The notes beneath the pieces are model-generated. The model was given only the letters and a program-made list of their open reading frames with translations. It searched no databases and was not told where the DNA came from. A stretch of DNA of 64,000 bases. It comes from Eriocheir sinensis. Lineage: Eukaryota; Arthropoda; Malacostraca; Decapoda; Varunidae. Location of the stretch: the NCBI RefSeq assembly GCF_024679095.1, contig NC_066531.1:6414250-6478249 (forward strand), written 5' to 3'. Of this stretch, positions 23,515-34,049 are shown piece after piece (the first letter of the stretch is position 1; every line of letters begins with the position of its first letter). The position numbers and the translations under genes were made by a program.

Positions 23515-23660
23515 TTCTAAAGGTCAAAGAGGGGGTCAGTCAGGTTCTTATGAGTGTTTCTTCAGGGTCATGGTACAGAAGAAGGGTCAAACTATCAACA
23601 GGGTCATAAAACTACAACTAGAAATGCCCACAACTCCGACGAAAGCCTTCTCAAATAGGT
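23515..23660 (+). repeat. Dispersed repeat D2, copy 2
   Basis: GGTTCTTATGAGTGTTTC, then AGAAGAAGGGTCAAACTA, CAGGGTCATAAAACTAC, GAAATGCCC, AACTCC and GAAAGCCTTCTCAAA. Inverted relative to the copy at 15785-15935. Confidence 0.8.
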
Positions 23661-24539
23661 GTTCTTGGGCAACGAAATGTCTTATAATGCGACGTAAGTG
23701 TTTAGCATCAGGCACATAATCAAACAAATATCATTCAGAGAGACACGCAAATATAGAAGAGAAGGAAAACCCGCGGAAAACAAGTATAAATATGCAAAGA
23801 TGATAATACACATCTCACGTAGCTACAAATAAACACACCTGGGGGTTCACTAATCACCTTACGAGACTTAGAACACAGGTACGTCATTATAGGCTCAAAA
23901 TGAATTACTAAAACTTCATACTTGCTACAATGGCAATACTAATTACTACAGACTGATTACGACAAAAAGTGTGCAAGGAAAATATAAATACACATAATTA
24001 TACAAGGAAAAATCAACAAACAGTAAAGTCACATCCACCTTTTTCATCTCATGCAGTATAGAGTGTTGCTGGGGAAGACTAGATCATATTGGTGGTGGTT
24101 GTTGGGAGACTGTAGACGAGCCTTACCTGTGAAGCTGTTTAATGAGACCTGAGTATGGGCAGGCAGACAGGTAGGACATATACACACATACATACAGACA
24201 GACAGACAGGTAGTTTCCACACCGGTACACGCGTAGTTTTCCTGATTCAATGGGGGGAATGAAAGCAAGCCACTTCAATCCAATCTCCATCAGAGGACGA
24301 ACGCAGAAAAAAAGAAAAATTGGACCACGGTGAGCGCGCAAACATTACCCAATTCACATTATTTTGGGCCGAATCCCGCACGCGTGGAGGCGCTAATCCC
24401 GGCCTCCCTCGGCAGGGCAGGAGACACCGAAAATATAAACGTGTGTACATCGGAATGCACCGATGGAGAGGAAGGGAAAGAGAGAGGCGCGAGGGAAAAG
24501 GAAATGGTGTTGGAAACGGGTGAAGGGGGAGAGAATGTG

Positions 24540-24542
<3 letters not shown>
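23661..24542. other. Mostly unique spacer
   Basis: (GACA) runs near 24190-24205. An island at 24320-24420 has GGCGCTAATCCCGGCC, which includes the TAATCC core bound by Otx/Bicoid-type homeodomains. No gene seen. Confidence 0.45.

Positions 24543-24630
<88 letters not shown>
24543..24630. repeat. (GA)n microsatellite
   Basis: About 88 bp of GA. Confidence 0.98.
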
Positions 24631-24633
<3 letters not shown>

Positions 24634-24663
24634 GAGGGAATGAGTAAAAGCTGCTCGTATCTC

Positions 24664-24732
24664 TAATCCTCCTCCTCTTCCTCCTCCTCCTCCTCTTCCT
24701 CTTCCTCCTCCTCTTCCTCCTCCTCCTCCTCC
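24664..24732. repeat. (TCC)n / TTCCTC array
   Basis: CCT units with CTTCCT interruptions, on the opposite purine strand to the (GA)n next to it. Confidence 0.95.
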
Positions 24733-24807
24733 ATGCCTTGTAAACACGGCATGATTTAGCTGAGTAACCGGTTGGATGGAATTGATGAGACGATTAGCCT
24801 GGCACCA

Positions 24808-24840
24808 AGGACTGACTGACTGTCTGACTGACTGACTGGT
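24808..24840. repeat. (GACT)n microsatellite
   Basis: About eight GACT units with one GTCT variant. Confidence 0.92.
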
Positions 24841-24861
24841 CGACGGGGGTGCTCGAGCAAG

Positions 24862-24863
<2 letters not shown>

Positions 24864-24914
<51 letters not shown>
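24864..24914. repeat. (TG)n microsatellite
   Basis: About 50 bp, followed by TTTACCTAGCC. Confidence 0.97.
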
Positions 24915-24916
<2 letters not shown>

Positions 24917-25600
24917 ACCTAGCCGGGAATGAGTGAGTGATTTCTTTTGTTTTTCGTTTTTTGTTAAAATTACTTTGATTTAAGAGTTGTTTTTTAAGAG
25001 GTAGAAGTGTCGTTTTTTTTTGTTTTTGTTTTTTTGCTCAACATATTTTTTTGTTGTTGTCGTTATCGTTGTTGTTGCCGCTGTGTTGTTTTTCTCTTCT
25101 CTCCTCTCGTCTCCTGTCCCTACCCCACTTGCATTCTCTTTTTTTCAATTCTCTCCTCTTTTCCCTTCTCTTATTTCTCCTCTCCCCTCCTATCTTCTCC
25201 ATTTGTATCCTTGTAATTCCTTAACTGTTCGACCAACCCACCAACAATTTCTTCCCTCCTCTTCACTTCTTCAAACCCCCCCCCCCCCCCCACACACACA
25301 CACACACACGCGCGAGTCTTTTTCAATAAGGAACCAATTTTTGCCCGAGATTAAAACCATCAACTGGAGTACTGACGAAGTGATTGGTTGGAACCCCGCC
25401 CCCGCTGTTTGCCCCGCTTATTATCGCCCAGTGGCAGCAGGTGATCAGACAAGGGGGCGAGGGGGGGGGGGGGGCAGGAGGAGAGGGAAGGGAGGGGGCA
25501 AGGATGGGGGCGTTAGAAGGACGTACAGGCACATGGACAAGATGATTGGACTCTTCTTTGAACCCTCCTACGCGATGGGGCTGTTGGCTGGTTGGCTGGC
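24915..25600. other. T-rich, then C- and G-homopolymer spacer
   Basis: Includes a C run at 25277-25290 joined to (AC)n at 25290-25309, and a G run at 25461-25474. The plus-strand frame through 25020-25664 is low complexity. Confidence 0.6.
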
Positions 25601-25607
25601 AGTGACA

Positions 25608-26042
25608 AGGAGGAGGAATAGGAGGAGGAGGAGGAGGAGGAGGAGAAGGAAGCGTGGGAGGTGAAGGACAAAATGGAAGAGATAAAGGAGGAGGAGAAAG
25701 AAGCGTGGGAGGTGATGAAAGAGGAGGAGATGGAGGAGAGAGATGAAAGGGCATGAGAAGCGGAGGAAGAGGAACAGGGTAAAGAGGAGGAGGAGTGGAA
25801 TTAGGAGGAGGAGGGAGAGGAAAGGAAAGAGGACGAGCAATAGGAGGTGAGGTGGAGGCGAGGAAGAGGAAGAAAATAAGAACGAAGAGGAGGAATAGGA
25901 AGAAGAGCAAGAGAGAGAGACTTGAAGGAGGAGGAGGAGGAGGAGGAGGCGAGGAGGAGGAACAAAAGGACAAGGACGATGGCAATGATGAGGAATAGGA
26001 AGAGGAGGAGGAGGAGGAGGAGAAGGAGGTGAGGAAGGAGAT
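25608..26042. repeat. Purine-rich GGA array block
   Basis: (GGA)n at 25613-25650, 25928-25950 and 26000-26022 within GAGGAGGAGAAAGAAGCGTGGG duplicates at about 25640 and 25690 (period ~50). Confidence 0.85.
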
Positions 26043-26238
26043 GGTTTGATTGGTCCGTCTGTCGTCTGTGCCTCAAGGATATTGGCTGTCAGGAATTAAT
26101 TTGAATAGGCACAACAATTTAATTTCATCTTTATATATTTTTGTTTAATGGTCTGTCTCCTTCACCCTTAAATGTGTAAGTCTCTGTCGGAAGGATGAAG
26201 CATGTTACTGGCATTTTAATTACCGATAGGCACGGATT

Positions 26239-26554
26239 TCTCCTTCACTGGTAGCCTGGTCCCATATGCTCCCAGGTCTTTCTGTGCCTCTGTGGTGGGT
26301 AGTGGAGTGTTTCCCATGTGGTATTGGTATGCTGGATGTCCTTTCACTGGTAGCCTGGTAACATATGCTCCCAGGTCTTTCTGTGCCTCTGTGGTGGGTA
26401 GTGGAGTGTTTCCCATGTGGTATTGGTATGCTGGATTCCCCCTCCCAAGATGCATGACCTCACATTTTTCTTCGCTAAATTGGAGCAGCCACTTTTTGTT
26501 CCACTCCTGTAGTTTGGTGATGTCTTCTTGTAGGATATCCGCATCCAAGGGGTT
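26239..26554 (-). pseudogene. Non-LTR retrotransposon RT fragment with in-frame 99-bp duplication
   Basis: The minus strand encodes ADILQEDITKLQEWNKKWLL, QFSEEKCEVMHLGRGN, then PAYQYHMGNTPLPTTEAQKD LGAY.TRLPVK twice. The pattern is the post-palm segment of LINE reverse transcriptases. The tandem copies begin at 26244 and 26343, exactly 99 bp (33 codons) apart, so the frame stays open. The catalytic residues (YADD region) are absent and neither end extends as RT, so it cannot be functional. It corresponds to the copy at 15597-15798 but lacks its stop codon. Confidence 0.9.
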
Positions 26555-26689
26555 AATACAGCATTGTTGAGAGGCGAAGAGAAGGCCATTTTGCATCATA
26601 ACAGACAGACATATTGCATAATCAACTGTCTGTGATCTACCATTTAAATAGTATTACCTTTTCGTTGCTAATTCTTCTTTTTAACTTAT

Positions 26690-26930
26690 TAAAAGCACGC
26701 GTCATCCCTTATTACACGACTCAAAGGAAGCACAATAGTTTTTTTCCCAAGCTCAGTCTTCGCATGTTGTCCAACTTTCTGATGCAAGAATTAACATTTA
26801 TAATTAACTCTTTCATCCCTTTTACTAGTATACTCTGAAACATCTTTTAGTTAGTCTTGATTTCCTCCTTCTTTTTATTATCAGGAGGGAAGTATCAAGA
26901 TAGTTCCCTAATAAAAAGGGGATAACTCAT
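26690..26930 (+). pseudogene. Likely LINE ORF2 C-terminal remnant
   Basis: Pieces read FLMQELT, then NSFIPFTSIL followed by a stop where Trp is expected, and farther on RREVSR. Many non-LTR RTs end FIPxTxxLWNSLP...FKxxVxR (known pattern). The same pieces in the same order occur at 32660-32870. Frameshifted and dead. Confidence 0.5.
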
Positions 26931-27026
26931 TTTTGCGTATTCCTCTTTATTCTCTTGAGTGAAGCAGCGCGTCGGAGGTTCTCTTTTCATAGTCATTCAT
27001 ACACATTCTTATTATTTCATCCATCC

Positions 27027-27141
27027 GAAACTGACCCTCTTTTTCTAGCCTCTCATTCTATTTTCTATACAGGAGCAGGGAATAGCGTTTTTTTTTTATT
27101 CTTTTCGTTTTGTCCTTGAGTTGCTTGCTGCCTCTGCTGTT
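27027..27141 (+). mobile_element. Diverged element S copy, downstream of LINE remnant
   Basis: CTGACCCTCTTTTTCTAGCC, GGAGCAGGGAATAGCG, T run, TTTTGTCCTTGAGTTGC, CTGCTGTTAATA. It follows the LINE C-terminal remnant in the same orientation about 100 bp downstream, as expected if element S is that LINE's 3' end. Confidence 0.65.
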
Positions 27142-27288
27142 AATATATATCTTTGTTTTCTTTGCCTTGCCCTGCCACCTGAATAAAAATGAAAAATCCT
27201 ACTATAAAAAAGACATACGACAAGAAAATATTTATTGCACCCATTACGATAAATTGCAAGAGTTGTGACAGGGAATACACAACGATCA

Positions 27289-27289
<1 letters not shown>

Positions 27290-27351
<62 letters not shown>
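27290..27351. repeat. (CA)n microsatellite
   Basis: About 60 bp of CA. Confidence 0.97.
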
Positions 27352-27352
<1 letters not shown>

Positions 27353-27419
27353 GGGGTCTCTCTATCAGTGTCAAAAGGCGTGGACATTTTTCCAGGTGAC
27401 TTTACAGGCTAATTAAAAG

Positions 27420-27690
27420 GGCAAGAGAAGGTGTGATGGGAGAAAGGAGATGAAGGAGGGAAGGAGAGGATGGAGGGAGAGAAAGAGGTTGGAGGAAGGT
27501 GAAAAGCTGGAAGTAAAAAAAGGGGAGGAAGGAAAGGAAGAAGGGAGGGAAGGAGGAAGAGAGGAAGATATGTATGAGGAAGGGAAGGGAAGGAGGGAAG
27601 AAGGGAGGAAAAGGAGGGAGGGGAAGTAAAGGGAGGTGCTGGGAGGAGAAAAGGGGAGGGAAGGAAGAGTGGTCAGAGCAAGGAGGAGGG
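27420..27690. repeat. Purine-rich GGGAAGGA block
   Basis: Degenerate GGAGGGAAGG units. The minus-strand Pro/Ser/Leu frame is a by-product. Confidence 0.8.
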
Positions 27691-28159
27691 AAGGGTCTTG
27701 TTACAATGGAGAGTTTTAAGCGCCATTGTTCGCGTTTATTCTGAGTAGACGAAAACTCGCTATATTTATTTTCTGCGGCGTTAAAACGAGCTCCCCAAAA
27801 ATAGTTCACAGGTAGAAATCTCCTCCGAAAAAGAAGATTAAAGGTATTGTGCGTCTCTTCAGAATATCCTCAGCTACTAAAAGAGCTTGTTATTCTTCGT
27901 TTTATTAATATTACGATTATTAATATCATGATTCTTATTTCTTATTGTTTCCTTTTTATGCCGTTGAGATCAAAGGATATCAGAGTTATTATCTTTTATA
28001 TGTTCATTTAATTCACTTTTATATGTATTTGTTTATATTTTTCTCTATATATCTATTTATGTATTTATTTATTCAGTTTATTTAGTTTTATTTTCCTTAT
28101 TTTACTTTATTATTTTTATTTCTGTCTTATTTTTATGCTATTTGTTTTTATTTTTACCT
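27691..28159. other. AT-rich spacer
   Basis: TTTATT-rich from 27900 to 28150. Nothing recognised. Confidence 0.5.
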
Positions 28160-28177
28160 TGTATGTATGTGTGTGTA

Positions 28178-28216
<39 letters not shown>
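28160..28216. repeat. (TATG)n/(TG)n microsatellite
   Basis: GTATGTATG passes into (TG)n. Confidence 0.93.
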
Positions 28217-28220
<4 letters not shown>

Positions 28221-29330
28221 CCCGCGTCTGTGTCTCAGGTATGCACTTTCCCACGCTCTCGTGACCCACCAATCAACACGCCATGAAACAATAAACTCTC
28301 GGGCACAAAAGAAACAGTAACGCTTTCATGCCTTTGTCTCGTGATGCAGAAAACCACCGCCACTAAGAAGCGACACTTAACGAAAAATAAATGCCTTCAG
28401 AATTAAACTTTTATCTCGACTTTCATTTGATTCGTTGCACTTTGATGTTAACCGAATGAAAGGAACAGTATGAGAAGTTAAAATTGAAATATATTAAACA
28501 AGAATGAAGAGATTGGTAGAAGTAACGGAATGAAATACAGCCTTAGAGCTTGGCACAATATTTCCCTGTCGTATAATTTGGTAAAGGAGACAGGGTAATG
28601 GAAAGATGAAATAATGAAAAAAAGCCAAGCTACTCCTATAAAAAAAAAAATAAGAAGAATATATTGAGAGAATAACCCTCCCTCGAGCAAACGTTTAAAT
28701 TTCTGAAAGAAGTGTACATGACAATTTTGAGATATTTAGGAAAATCATACAGCATTTAGATATTATGCAGAAAGAGACGAAAGAACGATTACTCTTATAC
28801 CCTCAAGAAAGGAAAATGTAGTCGGAGGAAATCCAAATGTAAACATATTCAAATTCACAGAAAATAATGAATACTCGTATAGGTGAATGAGTATGCAAGT
28901 GCTTGAAAATTACCTCTCGAGCAACCAACATCTCAACGTCAATGAAACTGTGAATAAAATATGCAAGATGCTAAAAAATTCAAAAAGTAAACTCGACATT
29001 TTAAAACGTTCCTTACTAACGATAATAAAGCTTTCCCCCCAGCAACAAAATACATAAAAAAAAAAAAAATCACAAGCGAACCCAAGAAGAATAGAGGAGA
29101 ATTACATGAGATAAGATGAAAACAAGGACACCCCCTCCCCCCCCTCCACACACACATACCCTCCCCCCCTCACACACATCCCCTACACCCCCCCCCCCCA
29201 TTCCCAGCCCCACACGTACCCAGGCGGAAAAGAACTCTCGGGAGGCGCTAGGAAAAAACTAACTCGGATTAAAGAAGGAATATTATAAAAGAAAACACCG
29301 AGTAAGAGAGAGGACGGAGCAGCGGCGGAC
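28217..29330. other. Unique AT-rich spacer, then C-run cluster
   Basis: 28217-29040 is non-repetitive with no credible frame. 29125-29220 holds several CCCCC and CACACA runs. Confidence 0.5.
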
Positions 29331-29460
29331 ACAAAGGCCTATTGTCCGGGGCTTGTCTTCAGCTGTGCCACCTAATTAATTGCCTGTGATGCGAGGCCAT
29401 TAGACCCGACTCAAGGCTGCCTATTAATGATAATGAGCAGCCGGGATATGTATAAACTGC
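29331..29460. promoter_or_regulatory. Candidate regulatory island
   Basis: A non-repetitive stretch with CAGCTG, CCTAATTAATTGCC, GGCCATTAG and CCTATTAATGATAATGAG, all E-box or homeodomain-type motifs packed in ~100 bp and flanked by repeats. An enhancer role is inference only. Confidence 0.3.
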
Positions 29461-29588
29461 TGTGGAGACGAGGTGGGGAGGGGAGGGGGAAGGGGGGAGC
29501 GGGAGGAAGAGGGGGATGAGGGTGAGAACGCAGGGAGGAAGGGGTGAGAAAGAGAGAGAGGGGGGAGAAAGAGGGGATGGGGGGAAGA

Positions 29589-29590
<2 letters not shown>
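29461..29590. repeat. GGGGA/GGGA purine tract
   Basis: G-rich purine block leading into (GT)n. Confidence 0.8.

Positions 29591-29668
<78 letters not shown>
29591..29668. repeat. (GT)n microsatellite, ~78 bp
   Basis: Uninterrupted GT. Confidence 0.98.
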
Positions 29669-29672
<4 letters not shown>

Positions 29673-29713
29673 GTCAACCATGTCAAAAGGTGAATGGCGT
29701 GATGAAAAGTAAA

Positions 29714-29809
<96 letters not shown>
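29714..29809. repeat. (CT)n microsatellite with two CACTC interruptions
   Basis: CT run 45 bp right of the (GT)n. Confidence 0.97.
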
Positions 29810-29812
<3 letters not shown>

Positions 29813-30187
29813 TCTTCTCTCTTCCTCCTTTTCCTTTTACAATTTTCATCCGATTACTATTATTTCCTTTCTCTGCTAATTCCTCTCTGCCTCCTCCTCC
29901 TCTTCCTATATTTCAACTCCAGCACCTCCTCATTTGTCCAACTTAAACTGCACTCCGCCTTCCCTTCCCTTCCATTCCCTTCTCTTCCCTTCCCTTCCCT
30001 TCCCGGACCCTCCCCCAACCATTTATTTTCTTCACTCTCCTCCTCCTCCTCCTCCTCCTCCTTCCTCTCTTTCTCTTCCTTCTCTTTCTCCACCTGATAA
30101 ATTTCACCCAATTAAAACTCGCTGATGTCAAATTGATCGAAAATACGGTTGGAAGGTTAAGTAGTGATTTTCGATATTTATAAGTAT
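29810..30187. repeat. Pyrimidine-rich tract with (CCTTC)n and (TCC)n
   Basis: CCCTTCCCTT units at 29960-30005 and (CTC)n at 30038-30062, then unique DNA to 30187. Confidence 0.75.
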
Positions 30188-30207
30188 GAGAAAGTATATC
30201 ATAAAAT

Positions 30208-30234
30208 CAGATAGATAGATAAATAGATAGATAG

Positions 30235-30290
<56 letters not shown>
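30208..30290. repeat. (GATA)n joined to (GA)n
   Basis: GATAGATA units at 30208-30233 pass directly into about 55 bp of GA, the same compound structure as at 31211-31312. Confidence 0.95.
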
Positions 30291-30295
<5 letters not shown>

Positions 30296-31210
30296 CTCAT
30301 TTACCTCCGTTAGGCCAATATAAATGAAGGAGACTTTAATTAAGATACCTTCATCTCCTCCTATCCTTCTTTCTCTCTTAATTACCTTCTATTAGTGTCT
30401 TCCACAATGCTCTCCTTCTCCCTCTCTTTCTCTCATTCACTTATATTTCCTTCCGCTCACTCGTCCTTTTGCTTCCCTTGTTTCCCTTCGCTTTTTTTCC
30501 CTTTCCCCTATTCTCCATACTTCTCCTTACAGCTCGCATATTCACTCTATTCCACGTGTATGAATTTTCCTTGCATCCCTCTTTGACCTCTCTTTTACTA
30601 TTACTTAATTTCTCTTTTCAAATAACCTCACATCCCTTACTCGTGAACTCAGACCTCTATGACTACAATGTTTTCTTCCACCAATCTTTCATAAGCTACA
30701 AACTACATGTACTTAACTCGTATCATCCTATCTCTCCTATTTTACTACTTCTTCCGCTTTCCCTTGCCTCATAACGCCATTTCTAGCTTGCTTTCCGTCC
30801 CTTTTATAATCCGTGTATAATCTCTTCCGTTCTCATATAACATTCCTTCTTACTTCCGTTCTCTCCCTTCATCCCCCTATTCCATATCATCCTTCCAACA
30901 GCTGACTCCTTCTCTCTACTATCCCTCACTAACCGTCCTTACCAGAGATAGACACTTAAGAGGAATTCACATAATCAACCAAGAACGAAACTGGATCTGA
31001 CCTTTAATATGCGTGGTTGCTGAGTCAATAGGAGCCGACTGTGTTCTCCTTCAGCGCCTCCGTCAGTAGGTGTCCCTCTTCTCATCCCTTTCCTTCCCTT
31101 CGGTGCGGGCAGAAAGAGGGATGGAAGGGGACGTTTGGAGGCTCGTGCGTCTGAAGGAAGGTGAAGTTTTTAATTACGCGAAGGGCTATGCAAGGGAGGG
31201 TAGTTTGGAA
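30291..31210. other. Pyrimidine-biased spacer
   Basis: 30350-30910 is C/T-rich with no period. 30930-31200 is unique. Frames are Leu/Ser/Phe-rich and not credible. Confidence 0.55.
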
Positions 31211-31231
31211 GAGATAGATAGATAGATAGAT

Positions 31232-31312
<81 letters not shown>
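31211..31312. repeat. (GATA)n joined to (GA)n
   Basis: GATA at 31211-31235, then GA to about 31312. Confidence 0.97.
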
Positions 31313-31315
<3 letters not shown>

Positions 31316-31680
31316 TATTTGCATAAGAAGAATCAATAACAAAACATAGCCTATCAGTTTTAGGCGGACAAAGCGTCAATTAAAACATATGGAGGTGGCA
31401 AACTTGACATAATCATTCTCTTCTTTTTCCCTCATTTATTTCTTTTATTTGTATCTGCACTGAAATTGATACCACTCCATTTTCATTAACACTTTTTTTT
31501 ATAATTTATCTACTCTTTTTTTCGTTCCATTTATTTACCTTATCATAGGACACGGGTTTTTTTTTCATCTTTTTTCTGCTCTTTGTACTTTTTTATCGTT
31601 CCATTCATTCACCTCATCATAGTATTCCTTTTTTTCTTCTTTATCTACTACATTATCATCTATACTTTCTTCTATAAGGT
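31313..31680. other. T-rich spacer with an internal duplication
   Basis: TTTTTTCGTTCCATTTATTT and TTTATCGTTCCATTCATTC occur about 75 bp apart (31518, 31592), each followed by ACCT.ATCATAG. Confidence 0.6.
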
Positions 31681-31749
31681 CAGTGATTAATAGGTTTTTT
31701 GTCTCATTTATTTTAACCCTTGAGCTGCTTCGTTTACTGTAAAAAAAAA
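31681..31749 (+). mobile_element. Element S copy (diverged)
   Basis: TTTTTTGTCTCATTTATTTT, then AACCCTTGAGCTGCTTCG and TTTACTGTAAAAAAAAA. Confidence 0.65.
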
Positions 31750-31799
31750 GAAGAAATAGTACAGTTGTGTGATGTAGATTCGTTTGACTCCATACATCA

Positions 31800-32490
31800 C
31801 TTATACAACCTCAACTACCACCACCACCCACACCACCATCACCTCCACAACCTTCCCTAAGCGTAATGAAGCGTTAGGACACCCCCGCCGCTCATTAGTG
31901 AAGGAATGCATCAGTGGTTCATGTCATTACGCTTCGCCATCCACACGCTGGGATGACGCGCTTTCCTTCATTAGCAAGTCCTAGAACCGCCACCATCACC
32001 TCCATCATTATCACCAGCATCCAAAATTACCACCATCACCATCACCATCACTACTATGGCTACTCGTAATCACCATCAAAACTTCATCACCTAACACTAA
32101 TGACACTATCTCACCACCCTCATCATTATTATTATCACCATCCAAAATTACCATCACCATCATCATCATCACTACCATGCCTATTTATAATCAACATCAC
32201 TACTTCAACATCGAACACAAAAAGCACCGCCATCATCACCAGTACCATTATCATCATCCAGTATTACCTTCATCACCATCACCATCATCATCACCACCAT
32301 GGCAATTCATCGTCAACATCACTACTTCAACATCGAACACTAAGAACTGCCATTATCATCACCGCCATCACCATTCACTGTTACCTTCATCACCATCACT
32401 ATCATTATCACCATCATCTTTCACCATCACCACCTTCTATCTATCTATCTAGCTTCTATCATCACAACTTTCACCATCAGCCTAATTTCT
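31800..32490. repeat. CAC/ATC-rich array, ~120-bp period on the right side
   Basis: ACATCACTACTTCAACATCG occurs at 32192 and 32312, and a diverged partner lies near 32076. ATTACC-TCATCACCATCACC blocks keep the same period. A unique island at 31857-31985 with an inverted GCGTAATGA / TCATTACGC pair interrupts the low-complexity DNA. Confidence 0.85.
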
Positions 32491-32659
32491 AGCACTAACA
32501 TCGTCATGGCCCAATCAACTCCCCTCCTCTTAATGACTGCCTTCCACCCCTTCAATTTACCCTGCAATGTTCCTTTCCTTCCTCTCTATTATCACTGTTA
32601 TCATGCTAATTGCTCCTCTGAACTTCCTAACAGCATGCTTCCACCCCTCAAGCTCATCC

Positions 32660-32870
32660 GTGTGCTGTCCCAATCCCTTATGCAAGAGTTAACCGGTATG
32701 TTCGCCCCTTTATCCCTTTGACCGGTATATTCTGGAGCTGTCTCCGTTCGTCTATAGTTCTTTTTTTTTTGCGAATTAAACGTCTTTCAAATGGGAGTAT
32801 CAAGGAACCTTTCGTATTATACCTGTCCTGTGTTTTAGTAGTATTTTGTAGGTTTATTTTTTTTCCCTTT
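32660..32870 (+). pseudogene. Likely LINE ORF2 C-terminal remnant
   Basis: Frames give LMQELTGMF, RPFIPLTGIFWSCL and, after a shift, QMGVSR, the same ordered pieces as at 26690-26930. The upstream sequence to 32500 may also belong to it, but I cannot align it. Dead. Confidence 0.45.
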
Positions 32871-32989
32871 TGACTATCACTAAGAAAATATGCATCTTCA
32901 CAACCACGACGACTACTTATTATAATCATCAGGGCCTCAGTAAATACATAACCAACCCAGTCTGTATGTTTATCTGTATCTTCCTATCT

Positions 32990-33252
32990 AGCTATCTATC
33001 TACTTTCCTCTTCCTTCCTCTCCTTTTCTATTCCTCCCTCTCCTATCCTCTTTCTCTCCCTCTCCCTTCCTCTTTCTCCCTCTCCTTTCCTCTTCCTCCC
33101 TCTCCCGTCCTCTTTCTCCCTCTTTCTTCCTTTCCCTCCCTCTTCCTCCTCTCTCCCTTCCTCTTCCCCCTCTCTCTCTTCCTCTTCCGCTTCCTCACCC
33201 TCTCCTTCTTCCTCCTTCCTTCCCTCTCCTCCCCTTTCCTCTATCCCCTCCA
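32990..33252. repeat. Pyrimidine-rich CTCCCTCTCCTTTCCTCTT repeat
   Basis: Units of about 28 bp (CTCCCTCTCC.TCCTCTTTC) repeat from 33030 to 33200. Confidence 0.85.
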
Positions 33253-33679
33253 CCTCCCTCTGATAGGCAGCACACACGTTACATCGAACACGAGCGCTGG
33301 GCAGCCCAAGATTACCTTCCTCAAGCGTCTACCGGCTCGCCAGGTGCCCATTAATCAACCGACCCGCGGGGGAGAAGGCATGGCGGGGAGGCCGAGTACC
33401 GTCTACCTGGGGCGGCGCAGGACTACGAGTGAAGCGACTGTGGCCTATATGTATATTATGAAGCCGCAGGAGGGGAGAAGAGGCAAGACAAATGGAGCTC
33501 AAATAAAAGGAAATTAGATGAAAATAAGGGATTATGTTTTGAGGGGAGGATAGGAGTGGAGAGAGTAGGGTAATAAGGTGGATACACGACTAGTTTTTAC
33601 CGAAGAGGCTGAAATAAGACGAGAAAAAGGACAATGTTGAGATGCTTATTATGTAGATGTTTGTGGTACCGACAGGGAA

Positions 33680-33680
<1 letters not shown>
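33253..33680. other. GC-richer unique island and spacer
   Basis: 33270-33480 is the most GC-rich non-repetitive stretch nearby. The plus-strand frame here ends at 33517 but has no recognisable domain and begins in pyrimidine repeat, so I do not call a gene. It could hold a short exon or a regulatory element. Confidence 0.35.

Positions 33681-33681
<1 letters not shown>

Positions 33682-33752
<71 letters not shown>
33682..33752. repeat. (CA)n microsatellite
   Basis: About 71 bp of CA. Confidence 0.98.
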
Positions 33753-33753
<1 letters not shown>

Positions 33754-34049
33754 GGATACTACGGTAGAAAGTGATGGATAGTCTTGCCAAAAGGGACTAG
33801 AAGAGGTAGTATAATTAATTAATATGAGGGAGGAGCATATGTTGGGTATGTTAATGGAAGAGACACAAAGGCGGGAAAATGTTTAGGATGTTTAAAGGTT
33901 ATACAAGAGTAGGCTGAACATGGGATTTACTGTACTCCCGGATAAAGTACGAAGCGATCAGAAAGGATAAGTTAGGAAAATAAGAGGTTTTGCATCGAAT
34001 CCGACAAAAAAAAATAGTGAATAAGTTAGATAGCAGATTATACAGAGAC

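Noticed and set aside
32870..33517. 215-codon plus-strand frame
   Set aside because: Most of it is translation of CTCCCTCTCC repeats. Only the last third is complex and it has no recognisable domain.
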